Positions 18,536 to 28,205 of a stretch of 64,000 nt of DNA are shown in pieces. A program made the translations under genes and the position numbers. This DNA is from Corynebacterium resistens DSM 45100. Lineage in GTDB: Bacteria; Actinomycetota; Actinomycetes; Mycobacteriales; Mycobacteriaceae. The first letter of the stretch is position 1; the number at the start of each line of letters is the position of its first letter. The notes beneath the pieces were generated by a model. The model saw nothing but the letters and a program-made list of their open reading frames with translations. It did not search any database and was not told the origin of the DNA. The stretch spans positions 1,178,001-1,242,000 of the forward strand of contig NC_015673.1 in NCBI RefSeq assembly GCF_000177535.2. The letters are read 5' to 3'.

Positions 18536-20971
18536 ATGAGCACAAACCCCACTAACTCGAAGAATTCGCCGAACCCAAACAACACCAACCCAAACAACAC
18601 CCTCGCCATTTATGAGAACACCGCCGAGGGAGGCTTCATCGTTGCAGTCGATGGTCCAAGCGGCACTGGCAAGTCCACTGTGTGCCGACGCCTCGCTGAG
18701 CTCGCTAACGCGAAGTACTTGGACACTGGGGCGATGTACCGAGTCGCTACGCTGCACGTTCTGCGTCAAGGCATCGACCCGGCGGCTGCAGAAAGCACAG
18801 ATGCGATCATTGCAGCGACCCAACGTTTGCCGCTAGAGGTTAACGAAGATCCGCGCAGTACCGAGGTGCTGTTGGACGGTGAAGATGTCTCGGGCGAGAT
18901 CCGCGGTCCCGAAGTGACTGCGCATGTTTCCGCTGTTTCAGCTATCCCGGAGGTGCGGGAGAACCTGGTTCAGCTACAACGCGACCTAGCGAAAAAGGCG
19001 GGGCGCTGTGTGGTTGAGGGGCGCGATATCGGCACCGTCGTGCTGCCTGATGCCCCAGTGAAGGTGTTTATGACTGCCAGCGCAGAGATTCGTGCGCAGC
19101 GCCGCTACAACCAAGATGTTGCTGCAGGACGCGAGGTGGATTATGAGGCCGTGCTGGCTGATGTTCAGCGCCGTGACGAGGCAGATTCTTCGCGCGCGAC
19201 CTCGCCTTTGCGCCCTGCAGAAGATGCAACAGTTTTGGATACTGGAGACCTGTCCATTGACGAAGTACTGCAGGCTTTCGAAGTCCTGATTCTGCAGGAT
19301 AGGAACGTCCAAGCCGGAGGCGTACAAGCAGCCGAGGACCAGGATCAAGAGGTTCTAGAGGAACTTGTTTTCCGTACCACTGATGGCGAAATCCTTGGGC
19401 AAGGCGATGGTGAGGCAGATCTCGACGGTTCAGAGTTCGACGAGTCGGATTTCGACGAGTCGGATTTTGACGAAGCTGATTTCGGCGAAGCCGACTACGG
19501 CGACGAGGGTGGCAGCACCCATTCTGAAACTCAGTTTTTCGTCACGGGCCAGGGTGCAGAAGACTTTGACCTTCTGAGCAGTGATGAAGATGACACGGAC
19601 TGGGACGCAGTCGAAGAAGCCTTCGGAATATTCGGAAACGACGAAGCTGAACGCGAGGCCCTGTGCACTGTCGCTATTGTGGGGCGCCCGAACGTAGGAA
19701 AGTCCACGCTAGTTAACCGTTTCATTGGTCGCCGCGAAGCTGTCGTAGAGGATTTCCCCGGTGTCACCCGTGACCGAATTAGCTATCTCGGTGAATGGAC
19801 GGGCCGACGGTTCTGGGTTCAGGACACCGGCGGCTGGGACCCAGATGCTAAGGGCATCCACGCAGCCATCGCCCGTCAGGCAGAGACGGCAATGGACACG
19901 GCTGATGTGATTGTTTTCGTGGTGGATACGAAGGTCGGCATCACTGCAACCGATGAAGTCATCGCGCGAAAGCTGCAACGCTCCAGCATCCCGGTGATTC
20001 TCGTGGCCAACAAGTTTGATTCAGATTCGCAGTATGCGGACATGGCCGAATTCTGGGGACTCGGCTTGGGGAACCCATTTCCTGTCTCCGCGCAACACGG
20101 CCGAGGTGCCGCGGATGTTTTGGACCAGGTGCTGAGCGATTTTCCTGACCAGCCACGTGAGACCTCCATTGTTTCTGGCCCCCGTCGCGTAGCACTGGTT
20201 GGACGGCCAAATGTCGGCAAGTCCAGTTTGTTGAATAAGGTCACCGGTGAGGAGCGCTCCGTCGTTGATAATGTCGCGGGCACTACCGTCGATCCGGTTG
20301 ATTCCATCGTGGAGCTCGATGAGCACACGTGGCGCTTCGTGGATACGGCCGGAATCCGCAAGAAGACCAAAACTGCCCGAGGCCATGAGTTTTACGCCTC
20401 ACTACGCACAAGGGCTGCCATCGATGCGGCGGAAGTTGCTATCTTCTTGGTCGACGCCAGCGAGCCGATCGCCGAACAAGATCAGAGAGTGCTTCGACTC
20501 ATCCTTGATTCTGGTAAGGCACTGGTCGTGGCGTACAACAAGTGGGATCTCGTCGACGAAGACCGTAGGTGGGAACTTGAGCGCGAGATTGACCTCCAAC
20601 TCGCGCACGTGCCATGGGCACGCCGCGTGAACATTTCTGCCAAGACGGGCCGAGCCCTCAAGAAGCTGGAACCCGCGATGGTTGAAGCCTTAGAGAGCTG
20701 GGATAAGCGCATTCCTACTGGTCAGCTGAACACATGGTTGCGGGCGGTCATTGCTCAAACTCCGCCACCAATGCGCGGTGGGCGTTTGCCCCGCGTGCTG
20801 TTCGCAACGCAGGCATCGACCAAGCCTCCCGTGATTGTGCTGTTCACGACGGGCTTCCTCGAACATGGGTATCGGCGCTTCCTCGAACGTAAATTGCGCG
20901 AAGCTTTCGGTTTCGAGGGATCTCCGGTTCGCATTGCTGTCCGTGTGAGGGAAAAGCGCAAGCGCAAGTGA
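18536..20971 (+). CDS. bifunctional cytidylate kinase / GTPase Der fusion
   Basis: One uninterrupted 811-residue frame joins two usually separate proteins. Residues about 33-260 are cytidylate kinase (CMP/dCMP phosphorylation): P-loop [18 protein letters not shown] and [10 protein letters not shown]. Residues about 380-811 are Der/EngA, the double GTPase for 50S ribosome assembly: GRPNVGKST at 383-391, DTGGW, NKFD, then GRPNVGKSS at 556-564, DTAGI, NKWD and a C-terminal KH-like domain ending basic (REKRKRK). Between them is an acidic linker with a repeated F-D-E-S-D unit. The first 22 residues are Asn/Pro-rich. cmk and der are adjacent in related genomes, and fused forms are known from actinobacterial annotations. 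No stop or frameshift is visible in the linker, so the fusion looks genuine. Confidence 0.94.
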   Translation: MSTNPTNSKNSPNPNNTNPNNTLAIYENTAEGGFIVAVDGPSGTGKSTVCRRLAELANAKYLDTGAMYRVATLHVLRQGIDPAAAESTDAIIAATQRLPLEVNEDPRSTEVLLDGEDVSGEIRGPEVTAHVSAVSAIPEVRENLVQLQRDLAKKAGRCVVEGRDIGTVVLPDAPVKVFMTASAEIRAQRRYNQDVAAGREVDYEAVLADVQRRDEADSSRATSPLRPAEDATVLDTGDLSIDEVLQAFEVLILQDRNVQAGGVQAAEDQDQEVLEELVFRTTDGEILGQGDGEADLDGSEFDESDFDESDFDEADFGEADYGDEGGSTHSETQFFVTGQGAEDFDLLSSDEDDTDWDAVEEAFGIFGNDEAEREALCTVAIVGRPNVGKSTLVNRFIGRREAVVEDFPGVTRDRISYLGEWTGRRFWVQDTGGWDPDAKGIHAAIARQAETAMDTADVIVFVVDTKVGITATDEVIARKLQRSSIPVILVANKFDSDSQYADMAEFWGLGLGNPFPVSAQHGRGAADVLDQVLSDFPDQPRETSIVSGPRRVALVGRPNVGKSSLLNKVTGEERSVVDNVAGTTVDPVDSIVELDEHTWRFVDTAGIRKKTKTARGHEFYASLRTRAAIDAAEVAIFLVDASEPIAEQDQRVLRLILDSGKALVVAYNKWDLVDEDRRWELEREIDLQLAHVPWARRVNISAKTGRALKKLEPAMVEALESWDKRIPTGQLNTWLRAVIAQTPPPMRGGRLPRVLFATQASTKPPVIVLFTTGFLEHGYRRFLERKLREAFGFEGSPVRIAVRVREKRKRK

Positions 20972-21001
20972 CCTCCTTGTCGAGGACTTAGGAAAGGGTT
21001 G

Positions 21002-21979
21002 TTACTGGCCCATCGCAGCGTCCATTGCCGCCGCGCATTCTTCCGTCCATCCCGAGGTTCCATCGGTGAAGAAGGTAGTGCCACGTTGATACAAGGTGTA
21101 GTCCGTGGCGCAGGAGCTAATTGTCTTTTCTAGCGGATGAGGAGCCTCCAAACCCGGCGCCTTAGTGGTTCCGATGGGACGGTTGTCAGGCTGAGCTGGA
21201 GCGGTGGTTTCCGTAGCAGGTTCGATGGGCGCGGTAGTTACTGGAGCTGGAGTTGCATTCGTTGTGGGGTTTGGCGCTGCGCCCGACCGCTTTTTGCTCT
21301 GGTTGTTCTGGCCACCCTCTGCTTGTCCGGGAGCGGAAACATCGATGGTGGCGATCAGTTCATGATTTTTGACCTGTAGCAATGCCACCGATTCTGGCAC
21401 CTTGAGGTAGAACCGTCCATCGGCGGAGAGTCCTGGAAACTCATCCGCTAAGTCGTGGTGGGTCTGGTTGACATCGCAGAACAAGTTGGGTGCCTGTGAG
21501 ATGCGCTTGGCTTTGGTGATTGCCCGCCACGGTTGGTTTCGGAATGGAGAGCTGAAATCCTCGCCAACGTTTTCAGGCATGGTGGCATGCAGATCGATGT
21601 AAATGATCTTCTCGTTGGGCTGGAGAGGATGGTATTCAAGCTCAGGGCACTGTGAAGTAGCGGCGGAATCAGCCGTTCCCAATTCCGCAATATTCTTGAT
21701 CTCTACTTCCATGCAGGTATCGTCCTGCTGATAGCCACAAGGCACTTTAAACTTTTCGCCCACTTTGAGGGGCTTCGTGCGATCGGATTTATCGGAAGGC
21801 TTGCCTACGGTGGAGTTCTGCGGTTGTGCGGAGGAATCGCCAGAATTGCCCGTTGTGTGCAGATCGGAATCTGCACAGGCGGAAAGAAGAATGCCCGCAG
21901 TAAGGGTTGCAGTGAAGAGGCCAACTAGTCGAGAGATTCGACTGCGCTGGGGAGACGCGTGTGAAGCGTGAAGGTTCAT
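21002..21979 (-). CDS. predicted lipoprotein with Thr/Pro-rich segment
   Basis: A 325-residue protein with a signal peptide and lipobox LLSAC (Cys35), so anchored to the outer face of the membrane. After a Ser/Gln/Asn spacer the folded part contains several cysteines (VPCGYQQDDTCMEVEI, SQCPELEY, NLFCDV), probably disulfide-bonded, with a later Cys pair in SSCATDY and EECAAAM. A Thr/Ala/Pro-rich stretch (about residues 235-275) precedes the last domain. I do not recognise the function. It is convergent with cmk-der, ending 30 bases from it with no obvious terminator between. Confidence 0.7.
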   Translation of the reverse strand: MNLHASHASPQRSRISRLVGLFTATLTAGILLSACADSDLHTTGNSGDSSAQPQNSTVGKPSDKSDRTKPLKVGEKFKVPCGYQQDDTCMEVEIKNIAELGTADSAATSQCPELEYHPLQPNEKIIYIDLHATMPENVGEDFSSPFRNQPWRAITKAKRISQAPNLFCDVNQTHHDLADEFPGLSADGRFYLKVPESVALLQVKNHELIATIDVSAPGQAEGGQNNQSKKRSGAAPNPTTNATPAPVTTAPIEPATETTAPAQPDNRPIGTTKAPGLEAPHPLEKTISSCATDYTLYQRGTTFFTDGTSGWTEECAAAMDAAMGQ

Positions 21980-22112
21980 GGAGTTCTAACCATTCTCTTG
22001 AAAGTCCTGCGATCCCACGAACTAGGAACCGCAGTAGATAAGTTAAAGAGAACCTCCGACAGTGCTTCCGGACCGACTAGACAAATCGAACACCTGTGCG
22101 TTGGGTCCTAGC

Positions 22113-23843
22113 TCAGAACAAGCCCATAATCTTCCCGGATCCGTCCAAATCGATCCCCTCCGCAGCGGGATGTTTCGGAAGTCCAGGCAGAGTCATGACG
22201 TCACCGGTCAGTGCGACGATGAAGCCCGCGCCAATACGGGGTACCAGCTGACGAACATGCAAGATATGCCCGGTAGGAGCGCCCAGTGCCGAGGCATCAT
22301 CGGTGAAACTGTACTGGGTTTTGGAAATACACACCGGAAGAGTGTCCCAACCGTTGTCTTTCAGGAACTGGAGATCCTTGCGGGCTGCATTCGAAAGCTC
22401 AACACCTTTGGCGCCGTAAATCTCGGTAGCGATGGTGTGCAAGCTGGACTCGATCCCCTCAGCGGGATCGTAGAGTGGCAGGGAAGGGGAACGCTTCTGC
22501 TTGTCCTGCTCGAGCACACGGGCCACCGTATCGGCCAGGTCCAAGGCTCCATCGCCACCTTCCGCCCAGACGCGCGTTTCAACCACGCGCACGCCATGCT
22601 TTTCACCCCATGCCTGCAACGCTTCCCGCTCTGCTGGGGTGTCGGAAGCGAAAGCATTCAAAGCGACCACCGGTTCGGTATTGAATTTGCGCGTGTTCGC
22701 CACATGGCGTTCCAGGTTCACCAACCCGGCCTCCAAGGCTTCGAGGTTTTCGCTGGTGAGGTCACTCTTTGCCACACCACCATTGAACTTCAAAGACCGA
22801 ATGGTAGCTACGATGACGACAGCACCGACGTTCAAATCGCCGGCACGAGCCTTGATGTCAAAGAATTTTTCCGCACCCAAATCTGAACCGAATCCAGCTT
22901 CGGTCAGAACTACATCCGCCAAGCCTAAAGCCGTTTTTGTCGCGACAAGGGAATTACATCCGTGAGCGATATTCGCAAAAGGCCCCCCGTGAACCAAAGC
23001 GGGTGTGCCACCCAAGGTTTGTACCAAGTTGGGATTGATGGCGTCGCGAAGCAACACCGCAAGCGCGCCCGTGGCCTTGAGATCGGCGGCAGTGACAGGA
23101 GAGCGATCGTAGGTCTGGCCCACCACAATTCGGCCGAGACGAGTCTTGAGGTCTGCGAAATCGCTAGCCAAACAGAGGATAGCCATGATCTCGCTAGCAG
23201 CGGTGATATCGAATCCGGCTTCTCGGGGTACGCCCTGTACTGGGCCGCCAAGGCCAGTCACGATATTGCGCAGCGCACGGTCGTTGACATCGAGGCAACG
23301 GCGCCACGTGACTCGGCGCGGATCAATGTTAAGAGCATTGCCGTGGTGAATGTGATTATCGACGATGGCGGCCAAAGTGTTCGTAGCTGCCGTGATTGCA
23401 TGCATATCGCCAGTGAAGTGCAGATTGATGTCCTCCATGGGAACAACCTGCGCGTATCCGCCGCCGGCAGCGCCTCCCTTGATGCCCATGACTGGCCCTT
23501 GTGAAGGTTCGCGAATGGCCACAATGGAGTTGTGCCCCCGAAGATTCATCGCATCGGCCAAACCGATCAGCACTGTCGATTTACCCTCACCAGCGGGGGT
23601 GGGGCTCATGGCTGTGACCAACACTAACTGCCCGTTTGGGGTCTTGGCTGCTGTGTTAGGTGACTGCAGCGACTCTTGCGGCATCTTCGAGTTCAATGCC
23701 CCGATATCGATCTTGGCCTTCGCCCGACCAAATGGAAGCAAAGCTTCTGAAGGGATGTTCGCCTTGGTGGCAATATCCTCAATGGGCTGCAACTCATGCG
23801 CTTGGGCGATTTCAACATCAGTGGGCTGTGCTGCTGTAGTCAT
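22113..23843 (-). CDS. fhs: formate-tetrahydrofolate ligase
   Basis: This cytosolic enzyme makes 10-formyl-THF from formate, THF and ATP, feeding purine and initiator-tRNA formylation. At 576 residues it is slightly longer than the usual 555-560. The P-loop TPAGEGKST lies at 82-90, with FTGDMHAITAATNTLAA and the glycine-rich KGGAAGGGYAQV segment. I chose ATG 23843; a GTG nine bases upstream is also in frame. It is divergent from the gapB-type gene, and no partner one-carbon genes are adjacent. Confidence 0.95.
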   Translation of the reverse strand: MTTAAQPTDVEIAQAHELQPIEDIATKANIPSEALLPFGRAKAKIDIGALNSKMPQESLQSPNTAAKTPNGQLVLVTAMSPTPAGEGKSTVLIGLADAMNLRGHNSIVAIREPSQGPVMGIKGGAAGGGYAQVVPMEDINLHFTGDMHAITAATNTLAAIVDNHIHHGNALNIDPRRVTWRRCLDVNDRALRNIVTGLGGPVQGVPREAGFDITAASEIMAILCLASDFADLKTRLGRIVVGQTYDRSPVTAADLKATGALAVLLRDAINPNLVQTLGGTPALVHGGPFANIAHGCNSLVATKTALGLADVVLTEAGFGSDLGAEKFFDIKARAGDLNVGAVVIVATIRSLKFNGGVAKSDLTSENLEALEAGLVNLERHVANTRKFNTEPVVALNAFASDTPAEREALQAWGEKHGVRVVETRVWAEGGDGALDLADTVARVLEQDKQKRSPSLPLYDPAEGIESSLHTIATEIYGAKGVELSNAARKDLQFLKDNGWDTLPVCISKTQYSFTDDASALGAPTGHILHVRQLVPRIGAGFIVALTGDVMTLPGLPKHPAAEGIDLDGSGKIMGLF

Positions 23844-24036
23844 AACTTTCACTCTAGGCGCACGCCGACGAAGCAGACTACACCAACAACCACGTTAATA
23901 CCCCCAATACGGAGAATTTTCCCCGATAAAGGTAGGGTAGGAGGGGTATCAAGGCCTATTCGGCAAAGATCCACGATCCGCGATTAAACAATCAACGATC
24001 GACACATATCGACGAAACTCGACCAACGAGGAATGA

Positions 24037-25488
24037 ATGACTTCCCACGTGCCTAATCAGAACGACTGGAACGAGCGCCTTCACTTGGCCCAGGAGATGC
24101 TCCCGCTGATCTCCCGCCTGCACCGCGAAAACAACGTGGTCACTAGCATCTTCGGTCGTCTTCTGGTCAATGTCACCGATATTGACATCATCAAGAGCCA
24201 CCGTTACGCCCGTCGCGTGGTGGAAAAGGAACTGCCACTGAGCTCCACGTTGCCAGTCCTGCAGGAACTGGTGAAGATGAACTTGGGCACCTCGTCAATC
24301 GACATCGGATCCCTTGCTTCTCGTTTCGAGAAGTCGGGAGAGACCGACCTGCGCGCTTACCTGGATAAGGAGCTGGCAGAGGTTGTTGGCACCAACGACC
24401 AACGTGAACCACGCGATGTCGTCCTGTATGGCTTTGGTCGCATCGGTCGCCTGTTGGCCCGCATCCTGATTTCCCGCGAAGCTATGTACGGTGGCGCTCG
24501 CTTGCGCGCAGTGGTAGTCCGTTCCAAGGGCGAGGGCGACATCATCAAGCGCGCCTCTCTGCTGCGTCGCGATTCGGTTCACGGTGCGTTCGATGGCACT
24601 ATCTCCACCGATGTAGAGAACAACACCATCTGGGCGAACGGCACTCCAATCAAGATCATTTACGCCAACAGCCCAACGGAGATCGACTACACCGAGTACG
24701 GCATCAAGGATGCAATCGTAGTGGACAACACCGGTGTGTGGCGGGACCGCGATGGCCTCAGCCAGCACCTGCAGTCCAAGGGAGTATCCAAGGTACTTCT
24801 GACCGCTCCGGGTAAGGGCGATATCAAGAACATCGTCTACGGCATCAACCACGGTGACATCGCCGAAGATGACAACATCTTGTCCGCAGCTTCCTGCACC
24901 ACCAACGGCATCACCCCTGTTCTCAAGGTCATCAACGACCGCTACGGCGTGCAGCACGGCCATGTCGAGACGGTTCACTCCTTCACTAACGATCAGAACC
25001 TCATTGACAACTTCCACAAGGGCGAGCGCCGTGGTCGCGCTGCGGGGCTGAACATGGTTCTGACTGCGACCGGCGCGGCGTCGGCAGTAGCGAAGGCGCT
25101 GCCTGAATTCAAGGGCAAGCTGACCGGTAACGCGATTCGCGTACCAACCCCCGACGTATCCATGGCAGTGCTGAACCTGACCTTGGACAAGGAAGTCGAA
25201 GCTGATGAGGTTAACAACTACCTGCGTCGCGTATCACTGCACTCCACGCTGCGCCAGCAGATCGACTTCATCAAGTCCCCAGAAGTGGTTTCCACCGACT
25301 TCGTAGGCACCACCCACGCCGGCATTGTCGATGGCTTGGCGACGATTGCTTCCGGCAACCACCTGGTGCTGTACGTCTGGTACGACAATGAGTTCGGATA
25401 CTCCAACCAGGTCATCCGCATTGTCGAAGAGATCGCAGGCGTGCGCCCCAAGGTTCTGCCGCAGCGCGCTGCCGCCCAAGATCTTTAA
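24037..25488 (+). CDS. gapB: glyceraldehyde-3-phosphate dehydrogenase, GapB-like long form
   Basis: The 483-residue protein is about 140 residues longer than classical GAPDH because of an N-terminal extension (residues 1-125) before the Rossmann motif YGFGRIGRLLAR. The catalytic Cys287 is in SAASCTTNG and the general base His314 is in VHSFTNDQ; the C-terminal WYDNEFGYSNQV is standard. This long form matches the GapB/GapX type of C. glutamicum, used mainly in the gluconeogenic direction with NADP preference. No glycolytic genes are adjacent; the canonical gapA-pgk-tpi cluster must lie elsewhere. The cofactor role is inferred from the family. Confidence 0.93.
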   Translation: MTSHVPNQNDWNERLHLAQEMLPLISRLHRENNVVTSIFGRLLVNVTDIDIIKSHRYARRVVEKELPLSSTLPVLQELVKMNLGTSSIDIGSLASRFEKSGETDLRAYLDKELAEVVGTNDQREPRDVVLYGFGRIGRLLARILISREAMYGGARLRAVVVRSKGEGDIIKRASLLRRDSVHGAFDGTISTDVENNTIWANGTPIKIIYANSPTEIDYTEYGIKDAIVVDNTGVWRDRDGLSQHLQSKGVSKVLLTAPGKGDIKNIVYGINHGDIAEDDNILSAASCTTNGITPVLKVINDRYGVQHGHVETVHSFTNDQNLIDNFHKGERRGRAAGLNMVLTATGAASAVAKALPEFKGKLTGNAIRVPTPDVSMAVLNLTLDKEVEADEVNNYLRRVSLHSTLRQQIDFIKSPEVVSTDFVGTTHAGIVDGLATIASGNHLVLYVWYDNEFGYSNQVIRIVEEIAGVRPKVLPQRAAAQDL

Positions 25489-25518
25489 TCCAGCTTACAA
25501 ACTGAGGAGCTGCACGAC

Positions 25519-26802
25519 GTGACAACCACCCGTCACTTCGGGCACACCATTCGGGAACACACTCTCGAGGTTCCGTGGGATCACGCCGATCCTGCCCGCC
25601 TCGGGAGTTTTTCCCTTTACGCCCGAGAAATCATTGCCGATGGCGGTGAAAACCGCCCGTATTTGGTCTACTTCCAAGGCGGCCCCGGTTTTCCCGCGCC
25701 GCGTCCGCAAGGTGTTACGGGGCTTATCGCCGAGGCCTTGAAACACTTCCGTGTGATCTTGTTTGATCAACGTGGCACCGGGCGGTCTTTTAGGCTCGAC
25801 GCCAACCTGCCCGCGGAAGAGCTTTCCTCAGAACGGTTAGCTTTGCTGAGGCAGGAGCAGATCGTGGAAGATGCCGAAGCGCTTCGCCGGTATCTGGGCG
25901 CGGAGCAGTGGTCGGTGTACGGCCAAAGCTTCGGTGGCTTCATCATCACCAGTTACCTCTCGCGATATCCAGAGGTGGTTGAGCAGGCCTACCTCACCGG
26001 AGGACTGCCAGCGCTTCATGCGCCGCTAGACGATGTGTACCGAACGACATTCCAGAAGCTCCGGTATCGCCATGAAATGTTTTATCGGGAGTTTCCGTGG
26101 GCGGAGCGCCGAATTCGTGAGATTGCGCACCATCTGGACAATTCACATGAATTGCTTCCGACGGGGGAGCGCCTCAGCTCGCGGCGTTTCCGCACTATCG
26201 GGATTGACTTGGGGCGAGGTGCAGGATTCTATTCCTTGGCATATCTGCTTGAAGAGCCTTTCTACACAATACGCGGGGAGAAACGGCTTCGACGCGACTT
26301 CCTCGCCCAGGTCGGCGAGGCCGTCAGTTTCGAAGCCGGCCCATTGTACGCAGCCATCCATGAATCGATTTATGGCGGTGTAGGTGGCCAGAGTATTACT
26401 GGGTGGGCAGCGCACCGCGTGCGAGAGGAGATAGCAGGGTTTGAGGAGAACGCGGATCCGCAAGGTGAAGCTCCCTACTACCTGACGGGGGAACACATCT
26501 TCCCCTGGCAGTTTGAGGAAGACCCAGCGCTGCGGTTGTTCCAAGGACCTGCGGAAGAGTTGGCGAGGAGAACGTGGGCGTCGACCCCATACAGCGAAAG
26601 CGGTCTACAGCAAGCGAAGGCGACAGCCGCTGCGGCAGTGTACGTCGATGATGTTTTCGTGCCTTTCGAATACTCGATGGAAACTGCAGAGGTCTATCGA
26701 GATCTCCGCCCTCACATCACCAACAAGTTCCAGCACGATGGTATTCGTTGGGAAGGTGGCCCCATTTTCGCGGAATTACATGCGAAAATTCGGGATCATT
26801 AG
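25519..26802 (+). CDS. prolyl aminopeptidase-like alpha/beta hydrolase
   Basis: A 427-residue alpha/beta hydrolase of the proline iminopeptidase (S33) type, which removes N-terminal proline from peptides. It has the oxyanion motif GGPGFPAPRPQG, FDQRGTGRS, and the nucleophile Ser137 in VYGQSFGGF. The C-terminal VDDVFVPFEYS and QHDGIRWEGGP supply the likely Asp and His. The GTG start at 25519 has GAGGAG upstream (25504-25509). No signal peptide is present, so it is cytosolic. It sits 30 bases after gapB and 25 bases before a membrane esterase, on the same strand. Confidence 0.88.
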   Translation: MTTTRHFGHTIREHTLEVPWDHADPARLGSFSLYAREIIADGGENRPYLVYFQGGPGFPAPRPQGVTGLIAEALKHFRVILFDQRGTGRSFRLDANLPAEELSSERLALLRQEQIVEDAEALRRYLGAEQWSVYGQSFGGFIITSYLSRYPEVVEQAYLTGGLPALHAPLDDVYRTTFQKLRYRHEMFYREFPWAERRIREIAHHLDNSHELLPTGERLSSRRFRTIGIDLGRGAGFYSLAYLLEEPFYTIRGEKRLRRDFLAQVGEAVSFEAGPLYAAIHESIYGGVGGQSITGWAAHRVREEIAGFEENADPQGEAPYYLTGEHIFPWQFEEDPALRLFQGPAEELARRTWASTPYSESGLQQAKATAAAAVYVDDVFVPFEYSMETAEVYRDLRPHITNKFQHDGIRWEGGPIFAELHAKIRDH

Positions 26803-26827
26803 TGCACTGGCGTAGATTTAAGAACTT

Positions 26828-28186
26828 GTGCAAGCAATTCTGGATTTGCCGCTGACAAATTTTACGGCGTCGGTGGTATTTACCGTCTTATCGATAGTAG
26901 CGATTATCGCTGCGACATGGGGTTTTAAGGGACACTCGTTGCTGAGGTCCCTGTTCCGTCCCGCGGCCCTTTCACTCGGAATCGCCTATTTCGGAAAACT
27001 TGTTTTTGAGCAGCAGTGGAAAGTCATCCCCGATAAAGTGCCGTGGGAACTGACCCTCACCGTTGCCGGCACTATTTTTGTGGTGCTATGCGCATTTATG
27101 CAACGTAAGCGAAGGATTGTTGTCGCTCTCCTAGTGGTTTTCAGCATCTTCGTCACTGTGCTGCAGTTCAATGCCTTTTATCAAACCTTTCCGGATCTGC
27201 AAACGTTGGAAGCGCGAAACGTGGCGGCCCAAATGGACCATCAGCACTTCACTAAATTGAAGAAGCCGCCTCTTGTGAAAGGGCATGAGGCTGGTGCCCT
27301 AGTCGAGGTTTCCTTAGACGGAGGAGAGTCAGGGTGGAAGCCTCGGAAATCCTACGCCTATGTTCCCCCAGCGTATTGGACACGGGAGGAACCGCTGCCT
27401 GTGCTTTTGTTGATGGCCGGAAACCCTGGCACCCCAGACGAGTGGATTGACTCGGGGCGTGCGGTCATGATCGCTGACGCTTACCAAAAATCGCACGACG
27501 GAGTTTCACCGATTGTGATTACGGTCGACGCGACAGGATCGTTCACTGGCAATCCGGGCTGCGCAGATGGAACACGGGGCCACGTGATGAGCTACCTAGC
27601 CAAGGACCTTCCTAGCATTGTGCAGAGCAAATTCCGCGTAAATGAGGACACATCTAAGTGGACGATCGGCGGTTTGAGCTACGGAGGAACGTGTGCCCTG
27701 CAGGTAGCGGCTAATCATCCAGAGACCTATGGGAATTTCCTCGACTTCTCTGGCGAACCAGAAGTATCACTTGGTAGTCGGGATGCCACGGTCGCGACAA
27801 TTTTTGGCGGTAGGGTTAAAGCATTCTGGGATCAAGACCCGCAGACCTTGTTGCGGGAGGCGCAGAAGAATCAGGATCCCAAATACCGTCACATCCATGG
27901 AATTTTTGCCGTGGGGAAAGAAGATAAGTCTGTTCGACCGCTTATGGAACCGATCAGCAACCTCGCGAATGCTGCCGGAATGCACACGCGCATCCATGTG
28001 GTTCCCGGAGGGCACGATTATCAAGTGTGGCGGGTTGCACTGGACCAGACTTTTGAGTGGGTAGCGCAGCGTGGAGGTCTGGGTAGACATGCGGATGAAC
28101 CCAAACCCGTGGAGACCGACCGGGACGCATTAGGCGGAAAGCCCCAAGAAGGCGTTCTGCCTTCGGAGGAAAAGCAAGCGGGGTAG
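26828..28186 (+). CDS. membrane-anchored esterase-like alpha/beta hydrolase
   Basis: A 452-residue protein with three or four N-terminal membrane helices (residues about 10-125) followed by an extracytoplasmic esterase-like domain of the antigen 85/esterase D superfamily. The nucleophile is Ser284 in GGLSYGGTCA; the probable acid and His lie in FAVGKEDKS and VVPGGHDYQVWR. Conserved Cys residues occur in NPGCADG and GGTCAL. Related corynebacterial proteins act on cell-envelope lipids or are unassigned; trehalose mycolate handling is possible but not shown. It starts at GTG 26828. Confidence 0.8.
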   Translation: MQAILDLPLTNFTASVVFTVLSIVAIIAATWGFKGHSLLRSLFRPAALSLGIAYFGKLVFEQQWKVIPDKVPWELTLTVAGTIFVVLCAFMQRKRRIVVALLVVFSIFVTVLQFNAFYQTFPDLQTLEARNVAAQMDHQHFTKLKKPPLVKGHEAGALVEVSLDGGESGWKPRKSYAYVPPAYWTREEPLPVLLLMAGNPGTPDEWIDSGRAVMIADAYQKSHDGVSPIVITVDATGSFTGNPGCADGTRGHVMSYLAKDLPSIVQSKFRVNEDTSKWTIGGLSYGGTCALQVAANHPETYGNFLDFSGEPEVSLGSRDATVATIFGGRVKAFWDQDPQTLLREAQKNQDPKYRHIHGIFAVGKEDKSVRPLMEPISNLANAAGMHTRIHVVPGGHDYQVWRVALDQTFEWVAQRGGLGRHADEPKPVETDRDALGGKPQEGVLPSEEKQAG

Positions 28187-28205
28187 AGGCGCAGAAGCAA
28201 GCGGC

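Noticed and set aside
22062..22886. 274-codon open frame antisense to fhs
   Set aside because: A shadow frame; fhs motifs on the opposite strand are complete.
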